DNA of 64,000 bases from the NCBI GenBank assembly GCA_025765595.1, contig JAIVFH010000111.1:1-64000 (forward strand). Direction: 5' to 3'. Within the stretch, counting starts at the first letter, position 1; the number at the start of each line of letters is the position of its first letter. Positions 57,373-64,000 of the stretch are shown here, in pieces. Both the position numbers and the translations under genes were made by a program. A model generated the notes under the pieces. The model was not told the DNA's origin. It did not search any database and saw only the letters and a list, made by a program, of their open reading frames with translations. This DNA comes from Obelidium mucronatum. Its lineage: Eukaryota; Chytridiomycota; Chytridiomycetes; Chytridiales; Chytriomycetaceae.

Positions 57373-58790
57373 CTAGAGCTTGGCCCTGTTTGCAACAGAT
57401 AAGTTTAACCGAAAACACAAGGCAAAAAAAATACAAACCAAATCATTGATTAAATCCCGTTTATCCTCTACACCCACAGACAGTCGAATCAATCCATCGT
57501 CTACACCAATGGATTTACGAACTTCTGGAGTCAAAGAGGCATGTGTCATGACTGCAGGAAGTTCGGCTAATGATTCCACACATCCCAAACTTTCCGCCAA
57601 ACAGAATAGCCTATTATCCCCCCCATATTACTAAGAATAAAATGAGCAAACAATAACAGAATTACGTACCTCAAGGACGACAAAAACTTGTTGCTCCTTG
57701 CCAAGTTTCCATCCTTGATTCGAAACGAAACCATCCCTGAAAACCCACTACACTGCTTCAACGCAAGATCATGCTGCGGATGCGATTTCAATCCAGGATA
57801 TATAACCCGCTCCACAAACGGCGACGACTCCAAATAATGTGCAACAAAGAGAGCGTTCTCTTGATGCTGCCTCATTCGCACTGCAAGCGTCTTTAACCCA
57901 CGATTCGCGAGGAAACAATCAAACGGCGAAGGGACACCTCCAATCGAGTTTTGAAGAAACGCAAGTCGTTTAAATAAGGGATCCGAGTTTGTAACTGCAA
58001 CACCCATGACGACATCTGAATGCCCGTTAATGTACTTTGTGACAGAGTGAACTACAATGTCCGCGCCGAGGTTGAGTGGGTTTTGGAAATAGGGACTCAT
58101 GAATGTGTTGTCAACTACAAGAATGCAGTTGGGATGACTATGGGCGATTTTGGCTACAGCAGCAATATCAACGAGACGTAGAGTAGGGTTGGCTTTAAAA
58201 AAAGGGGGGGTCAGCATTGAGTATTTTTGATTGTGGCAAACAAAAAAAAACGCACTTGGACTTTCGACCCAGATCAATCGCGTGTTTGTCTTCAAATGCC
58301 TCCGCACATTCTCTGGATCAAACATGTCCGCAAAATCAACTTGCACTCCGTTTGAATTCGCAACGTTGGTCAAATATCGAAAGGTTCCTCCATACACATC
58401 GTTGACGGCGATAATATGTGAGCCGGATTGCAGCAAGTTCAACACGGTGGCAGTTGTGACTGAGCCAGACGCGAAAGCAAGACAGTGTTTGGCGCCTTCT
58501 AACGACGCGACTGCTGTTTCGAATGCAGCGCGTGTTGGGTTTCCTGAGCGGGAATACTCAAAGCCCTACCCCCAGTGGATTCAGTGATCAAAAAAAACCA
58601 ACAAAGAAAGCTTTAAAAACATGCAGTTGGATACTTTATGAACGCCAGCTGCTTCTTGGACAAACGTCGTGGAGAGAGACAGTGCAGGCACAACTGCGCC
58701 TGTGATGCCATCGGGTATCTGGCCAGCATGGACAGCTCTCGTATCAAAGTGGTCGCGGGAGAATTTCGGATCAATGTACTTTGGGTCAAT
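57373..58790 (-). CDS. CYS3: Cystathionine gamma-lyase (first short exon not resolved)
   Basis: Exons 58790-58635, 58565-58256, 58192-57670 and 57610-57373 with consistent phases. Motifs: FDTRAVHAGQIPDG, EYSRSGNPTRAAFETAVASL, AVNDVYGGTFRYL, ESPTNPTLRLVDIA (spanning an intron), VDNTFMSPYFQNPL, and VHSVTKYINGHSD with the PLP-binding Lys. The end reads LFCLAESLGCVESLAE and ASLTPEVRKSIGVDDGLIRL. It converts cystathionine to cysteine, 2-oxobutyrate and ammonia (reverse transsulfuration), in the cytosol. The exon starting at 58790 lacks an ATG; a short upstream exon near 58815-58890 containing a C10 run is likely but its frame is unclear. A gamma-synthase is possible but the sequence favours the lyase. 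Confidence 0.87.
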
Positions 58791-59044
58791 CTGTGGCAGA
58801 GTTCAGTTTCGAATTGACGAGGGTTGGGGGGGGGGAGCTGGCCTTTGGTTTTGATGACATATTTTTGTTGTATGACGCAATGCAACCATGGTACACAATT
58901 TTAAGCAATTTCATGGAATATTGGTTTTAAGCTGTTTAAAAGCTTCTTTCCTCTTGTGAGCCGTGAGCGCAGGTAGCCGCATGGTCTGTCTTTTTTCAGA
59001 AACCCCATGAACTCAAGGAAAGGACAAATTTAGCAATCGGAGAA

Positions 59045-59488
59045 ATGGACGCGATTCTGAGATGGAGATACTATTATGTGATTGACGAAGTTGCCTACTG
59101 GCGTGTCGCTAGCGACAGAGGCGCTGGACAGCGAGCAATTGCACTGATTGCAAATACAAAAGAACGCAATGCGGATCTTGACCAACTCAAAGATACCCCT
59201 TACCAAGATCAAAAAAAGTGTCGGTTTCCAGCGTGGATTCAACGGCGCCAAGCAATCATCAGACGACGAATTGCGATAGTGGAACGGTTTCTGAATAAAT
59301 TGAAGTTAATGAATGGAGTAACTTGTGTGGGCGTCTCTGTGTAAGTGGGTGACAATTGGGATTTCGTACGCGTTCGATCGCGTTCCATCGCTCTCTTGTG
59401 TTTTAGCTGGCTTGATTCGGAACATTGCAGGGCCCACAAAACCCGAGCAGGTCTAAAACCAGTCTTTCGTAAAATCAATTACATGTAG
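59045..59488 (+). CDS. Unknown small basic protein, two exons
   Basis: Exons 59045-59340 and 59407-59488 (66-nt GT-AG intron, phase 2); 125 aa. It begins MDAILRWRYYYVIDEVAYWR, continues with a Lys/Arg-rich helix (AWIQRRQAIIRRRIAIVERF) and ends HCRAHKTRAGLKPVFRKINY. Splicing extends the frame exactly to a stop, which supports a real gene. No domain or targeting signal is recognised. Confidence 0.58.
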
Positions 59489-59880
59489 TTTATAAAACCT
59501 TCACATTACATGTTTAGATCGGCGTAGAGCTTTTCTCTAATGACCAACAAAAACAAAGAAAAAAATAAAAAAATAAAAAAAAAGAAACAGACTAATAATC
59601 TGTAAAGTGAATGGGGTGTTAAAAAAGCTGATTTATCTGCGTGAAACCCCACATTCCAAAGATTTTGCCTCACTACTGACCGTCAACAAAAACCATACTT
59701 GCACAGTAATACACACTAATCTTTCTTCCTCATACGGAAATTTGATGGCCGGAAACATTTAATTGACGTGAATTTGAAGCTCGGGAACGTAGTCATTTCA
59801 TTTCCAGATAGGCTTACTATCGCGTGATTGTAATTTCCAACCAAAAAAATGGGTACCAAACAACTGTTTCAGATAATATC
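59489..59880. other. Intergenic before tRNA-Arg
   Basis: A-rich; no gene recognised. Likely contains the 3' flank of the small gene and upstream tRNA context. Confidence 0.45.
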
Positions 59881-59952
59881 GGTCGGGTAGCGCAGTGGCA
59901 GCGCATCAGTCTTCGAATCTGAGGGTCATGGGTTCAATCCCCATCCTGATCG
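59881..59952 (+). tRNA. tRNA-Arg (UCG)
   Basis: Acceptor GGTCGGG/CCTGATC (two G-U pairs), D arm GCGC-AGTGGCA-GCGC, anticodon loop CTTCGAA with anticodon TCG, T arm ATGGG-TTCAATC-CCCAT, discriminator G. No intron. The last pair of the anticodon stem is T-T. Confidence 0.8.
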
Positions 59953-60358
59953 TGTATTGTGTATTGGCTTGTTGGGTGTGGTTTATTGTTTTTATGCACA
60001 AAAAAATAGAGTAGTCAACAACAAATACTGACTTTAAACTAATTGTATCATAGAACATGAATCAGAAGTGTAAATGTCCTGTCCGAATATATCCCTATAG
60101 TCAGTTTCTGAGACTCTGCTCTGACAACTCAATCCAAAGCTCCCAGACTTTCCAAACTCCCCTCCAACTGAAAATTCTTCAATGGAGATACTCTCTTTCA
60201 CTTTTTGTATACACCCGAACAAATGTCATTAGTATATCTTATTCTTGTATGAGAAAAAAAAATCTGTTCTGTATATCTTGTTTTTGTGTATACGTATATT
60301 TTTAATAAATCTATATTTTTCTAAAAGGAAAAAAAAAAAAAACTATACCCTCCATCTT
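59953..60358. other. Intergenic after tRNA-Arg
   Basis: AT-rich 3' flank of the minus-strand regulator gene; no gene recognised. Confidence 0.4.
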
Positions 60359-61618
60359 TTAATGAGAATGGTGCTTCAAATGATACTTTAACCCACTCAA
60401 TGCAGTATATCGTTTCCCACACCCAGGTGCTGTACAAGCATACCGATCGGTACTCGCTTTTCCACCGCCTCCACCATCTTCACCAACAACGACACCAGCA
60501 CTACTGCTACTACCACTACCATCACTACCACTACTTCCACCAGCACCACTGGTACCAGAACCCAAATCACCCCAATAATACCCCTCCGGAAACCCCTTCA
60601 GGGACCCCATCACCCCATTCCCAAAAGACGAATAATGCGACTCATTCATGTGATACTTTAACCCGCCTGGAGTCTTGTATTCACGGATACACGATAGACA
60701 GACGTAGTGTGAGGTTTTTGTGGGTGGGTGAAGGTAATGGCACATTTTCAGTTCGATTCTTCGGGTTGGGTGTGTGGGATGGAGGGTGGGTAGTTTGGAT
60801 GATAGGTAGGCTGCGATTGCGCCTGTAGAAGGTGTTGGATGTTGGGTATCGGTTGGAGTGTCGGATGTATACAATGGTGTAGTAGTAGTCGTAATAGCAG
60901 TTGGAATCCCATCATCGGCAGACTCCATCTTTATTTTCTTTGATGGAGGTGGTGGTGGTGATGGGGGTGGGGGTGAGTTGTTTGTCCCAGTAGCACCCAT
61001 TAAATCCGTAATCATTACGCTTAATTGCTCGCGTACTTGCATTGGAATTTCCTTTACAACGCGGTTGACTTGGTTAAGGATATTTGTTGTAAGCTGGTCA
61101 GGAGACGGTGTTGTTGATGTTGTTGCTGGATCCTCCGCCGGCGAAGAAGAAGAAGACAAAGAAGAAGAAGGGTTCAATGTGGATGGGTCTGCATTGCTTA
61201 TCTCCACTGCCAACGCATCCGAAGACGCATTTTCAGTATTTTCAAGCCCCGCCGTAAAGTACTCGCAGACCAGGTTCCGCAGGCGGCAGCAGCCGCAGCG
61301 CGGGCGCGCCTTGTCGCACTTTGTTTTGCGGGCGTGGCACGGCTTGCACGACACGGCGCGCGTCGCCGCCGCCGCCGCGTGAAGCACCCCCGCGCCGCGA
61401 AGCACCCCCGCGCCCCGCACGTAGGCGCACGTGATGCCGCGCTGCACGCAGCGGCCGCACGCAGGCTTTGCCGTGTCGCACTTGCGGCGCCACGCGCGGC
61501 AGCCGGCGCACGGCTGCGGCCGCTGCGAGACGCTGGTGTTGGCGCTGAAGTTCGACTGCCGCGACTCGGCGAGGAAAAGCATCGCATTCGCCGCTTCGAA
61601 GTCGTCTGCGGCGGCCAT
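60359..61618 (-). CDS. Double Zn2Cys6 + double C2H2 regulator (intact)
   Basis: Single exon, 419 aa. Cluster 1 (about residues 37-64): CAGCRAWRRKCDTAKPACGR then CVQRGITC. Cluster 2 (about 88-116): CKPCHARKTKCDKARPRCGC then CRLRNLVC. Both have the 2-6-6-2-6 Zn2Cys6 spacing. Middle: acidic/Ser-Thr-rich and a Pro run. C-terminus: YVCLSCIREYKTPGGLKYH with two His (C-x2-C-x12-H-x4-H), GFPEGYYWGDLG linker, then YACTAPGCGKRYTALSGLKY with two His (C-x4-C-x12-H-x3-H). The protein needs no frame correction and is the clean reference for this domain order. A DNA-binding transcription regulator is inferred; Zn2Cys6 clusters normally bind CGG half-sites. Confidence 0.85.
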   Translation of the reverse strand: MAAADDFEAANAMLFLAESRQSNFSANTSVSQRPQPCAGCRAWRRKCDTAKPACGRCVQRGITCAYVRGAGVLRGAGVLHAAAAATRAVSCKPCHARKTKCDKARPRCGCCRLRNLVCEYFTAGLENTENASSDALAVEISNADPSTLNPSSSLSSSSSPAEDPATTSTTPSPDQLTTNILNQVNRVVKEIPMQVREQLSVMITDLMGATGTNNSPPPPSPPPPPSKKIKMESADDGIPTAITTTTTPLYTSDTPTDTQHPTPSTGAIAAYLSSKLPTLHPTHPTRRIELKMCHYLHPPTKTSHYVCLSCIREYKTPGGLKYHMNESHYSSFGNGVMGSLKGFPEGYYWGDLGSGTSGAGGSSGSDGSGSSSSAGVVVGEDGGGGGKASTDRYACTAPGCGKRYTALSGLKYHLKHHSH

Positions 61619-61820
61619 TCAATGTTTTTGATGTTTTCGAGCAGCGTCCAATTCCGGCAAATTTCGTTGACCTCCGAAAATGGAAAAGTGAGAAAAAATG
61701 TGAAAAACGAGTGAAGCACCCCTCCTTGTTCTAGGCCCCCTTACTTTCATGTTGTTCTTTGTTTGTATACAAAGAACTTTATCATGTATAATAGGATATA
61801 TTCTTTTTTTTTTTTTTTTT

Positions 61821-63235
61821 TTACAAAAACTCCAATGCAACCCCAAAATCCAATGTCGCTTGTAAAACCTTTTCCAACTTCTCTCTATTTCCTTCCCCTT
61901 GCGTCATCATAACAACAGGTGTATTCCGTTCATCCAAATCCACCTTCAACACAACAACATCACTATTTCTCTCAAGAACCAACACTGATACCGTGATTGA
62001 ATCCGGTGGACTCCACTCAACAACTTGAATCACATTCACAAGTCTCGCTTTTCCAACAACATCTCCAACGTCCACTGGTATCAAGCTACCCACCAACGTG
62101 TTGAAAACAATCTGTCGTCTTAGAGACTGCAAAATTGTGTAGATTTCATCTGGATGCGTGAATGGGACCTTGTCTACCATGAAACTCGATGCAACGGCGT
62201 TTGGCATTGCGAATTTCACTTTGGAGTATGTTGTGGGACTGTGATGCAGTTTTCCTCCTGTAATCTTCCTTGGAGTCGATGATTTGTTTTGGATTGCGTG
62301 AATCGCATCCAACAAGGGTATGATGGCTGAACTTTCGCTTTTGGAGGAGACACTGCTACTACTGCCACTCAAGAGTTTGGATGTATAGTCCATTGAACAT
62401 GGTACCGGCGGATTCAATTCAAGCATAAAACAAGTCTTGTTCAATGACAATGACGATGACGTTGTCGATTTTCGGAATTTCAGTTCAAGGCCGTTTAATG
62501 ATACGACTGTGCTCTCTATTTCGGTTCTAAGGGGGGTGTTGGGGGGGTTTTTGAGGATTCCACATACGATCAAATAATAATAACAAGAAAAGAAAAACAA
62601 CTCACGAATTCGTATCAAGTGGGCCAAAATATCCATATTCTTGTGTTGAATTCAACATGTTTAATCCTTGACCACCGCCCTCCATAAACGATACATGCGC
62701 TGAATACACTTCCTCAAACGAATCCAAGAGCTTTGAATCTAAATTTAAAAACAAGCAGAGATTTTTAACAAAAGCAGTTTCCCCAAAGCGTGCCATTAAT
62801 CGCATACCAGGACTTGCAACATTATCCCACTCTTCCTTATCAACACCACCCACCACATCACCTCTCCCAACCCAATAAACCAACCCCACCCCCAATTTCC
62901 CTGGATTCACGCGATAGATTCCATGTCCATCTAATAAAACAGATACCATCGGATGCATCCCACTCGATAACGCCCATGATTCATTTCCTACGCCTTCATC
63001 TCGTGCCGCCACCGCCGCTAGAGAAGAGGCATAAGAAACCTCTCGTTGATGAATGTTCTCCATATCCCCCTTTACAACTTTATACAGCTTGAACGCGTCC
63101 AACTCGGGAGACGTGTGTTTATCGCAAAGCGCGAGGGTATCGATGCTTGCAGCAAACAAGGAGAATGAGTCTCTGTTTGTTGGAGAAAGGGGAGAGAGAG
63201 AGAGTGTGTGTGTGTGTAAGTGTTTGGATTTGAAG

Positions 63236-63267
<32 letters not shown>

Positions 63268-63562
63268 CTGCTCAACTCCAACTGTTTCTTTCCAAAGTAT
63301 AATTTCTTTTACATCGACAACGAATGCGGTTCCACAGAGTGTAAGTTCCGTTTCGGAGGGGCAGAATAAACTGAGACTGTGTTGTTTGGGGGGGGAGAGA
63401 CTTTAGAAAGAGAGGAGAGACAGACTGATGGGGGATATATAAGATGTACCCTGGATGCTTCTCGACACAGTATTTCTGGATTTGTACAGCATAGAGCCGC
63501 AGCGCTGTGGCGATCGATGGTGTTTCTTTTTGGATGACGGAGAGTGCTGAAATGGCCAACAT
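61821..63562 (-). CDS. Mediator subunit 1-like protein (tentative)
   Basis: Four exons with consistent phases: 63562-63450, 63376-63269, 63172-62606, 62526-61821; 497 aa. Segments that suggest MED1 are ETELTLCGTAFVVDVKE, the GHGIYRVNPGKLGVGLVYWV strand pair and a CFMLELNPPVPCS stretch, followed by alternating beta-strand sequence to the end (VVVLKVDLDERNTPVVMM). MED1 links activators to the Mediator middle module. Sequence conservation of MED1 is low in fungi, so this is moderate. The donor of exon 2 is followed by 27 T on the minus strand (63267-63241), an unstable tract at a splice site. Confidence 0.5.
63241..63267. repeat. 27-base A homopolymer at an intron donor
   Basis: Read on the minus strand it is the T tract directly after the GT donor of exon 2 of the MED1-like gene; length may be unreliable. 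Confidence 0.9.
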
Positions 63563-63767
63563 TTTTAATTTTTTTATTTATTTTTTAATTAATTTTTATT
63601 TTTACCTTTTTATTTTTACTACTAATCTTTTATTTTACCCACACACTTATTTTTTTTTTTTTTTTTTTTTGGTACAAATTCTACTCCTTTTTTTTTTTTT
63701 TTTTATATACACAAATCCCGAAATAATAATACGCAGTCGAGGTTTCTAGGTCATTCTTTACAATGGA

Positions 63768-64000
63768 TTATCGCGTTGGATATGGATCTTGGTACTTTCG
63801 ATGTTGTTGCTGTTGTTGTTGTTGCTCGTGGTACGGGATATGTGGGATATTATTTACAGATCCGTGGGATGGAGACGGTAGCCCCGGAGATGGTGGTAGA
63901 AGCGCCAGGTGCGATGATGATAAAGCGAAATTTGGATTCGCTTTTGATTGTTGTTGTTCTTGTTGTTGTTGTTGTTGTTCTTGTTGTGGTTCAAGTTGTG
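63768..64000 (-). CDS. C-terminal end of a Gln-rich protein (leaves window)
   Basis: The minus strand is open from the window edge to a TAA at 63770-63768. It encodes Q/E-Q runs, then SHLALLPPSPGLPSPSHGSV, IPHIPYHEQQQQQ and a basic end KYQDPYPTR. No stop occurs in 76 codons despite low complexity. Such Q/P-rich tails are common in fungal regulators; the domain content lies outside the window. Confidence 0.55.
   Translation of the reverse strand, partial: QLEPQQEQQQQQQEQQQSKANPNFALSSSHLALLPPSPGLPSPSHGSVNNIPHIPYHEQQQQQQQHRKYQDPYPTR

Overview
The window looks like nuclear DNA of a zoosporic true fungus, most likely a chytrid (inference). Fungal signs are saccharopine dehydrogenase of the alpha-aminoadipate lysine pathway, alternative oxidase, Zn2Cys6 and GATA transcription factors, an alpha-arrestin with a PPxY motif, OCH1-like glycosyltransferases and a secreted chitinase. 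Signs of a motile flagellated cell are an outer-dynein-arm docking protein and a CFAP97-type protein. Genes carry many short GT-AG introns (about 45-180 nt). I traced most splice junctions by hand and checked their phases.

Layout: 0-5 kb has the end of an ankyrin gene, a GH19 chitinase (-), an ankyrin relic and an intact F-box-like ankyrin gene. 6.4-8.0 kb holds an RCC1-repeat gene (-). 9.5-17.2 kb holds a long (-) gene that reads as CFAP97 + NACHT + WD40. An ankyrin relic separates it from the divergent ODAD1/CCDC63-like gene (17.9-20.2 kb). 20.4-23 kb has a broken F-box/ankyrin gene and an HNH-nuclease-like gene. 23.2-26 kb is an alpha-arrestin, followed by an array of 13 short hairpins. 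26.8-30.3 kb has C2H2 zinc-finger paralogs with several decaying partial copies. 30.4-40 kb has a disordered protein, a second HNH gene, LYS9, two OCH1-like glycosyltransferases and another broken ankyrin gene.

40.2-51.8 kb contains two adjacent (-) genes of one unusual regulator type, and 60.4-61.6 kb a third. Each has one or two N-terminal Zn2Cys6 clusters and a C-terminal pair of C2H2 fingers separated by an FPxGY-type linker. The first of these encodes about 3,140 residues. The remainder carries alternative oxidase, a PAS + GATA factor (white-collar-2-like layout), tRNA-Cys(GCA), a head-to-head pair of tiny related proteins, cystathionine gamma-lyase, a small unknown gene, tRNA-Arg(UCG), a Mediator-1-like gene and the Q-rich end of a gene leaving the window.

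Caution: many otherwise convincing genes need one-base corrections, mostly inside homopolymers. This suggests residual consensus indels, so calls of broken genes should be read with that in mind. No prokaryotic operons, CRISPR arrays or complete transposons were seen.
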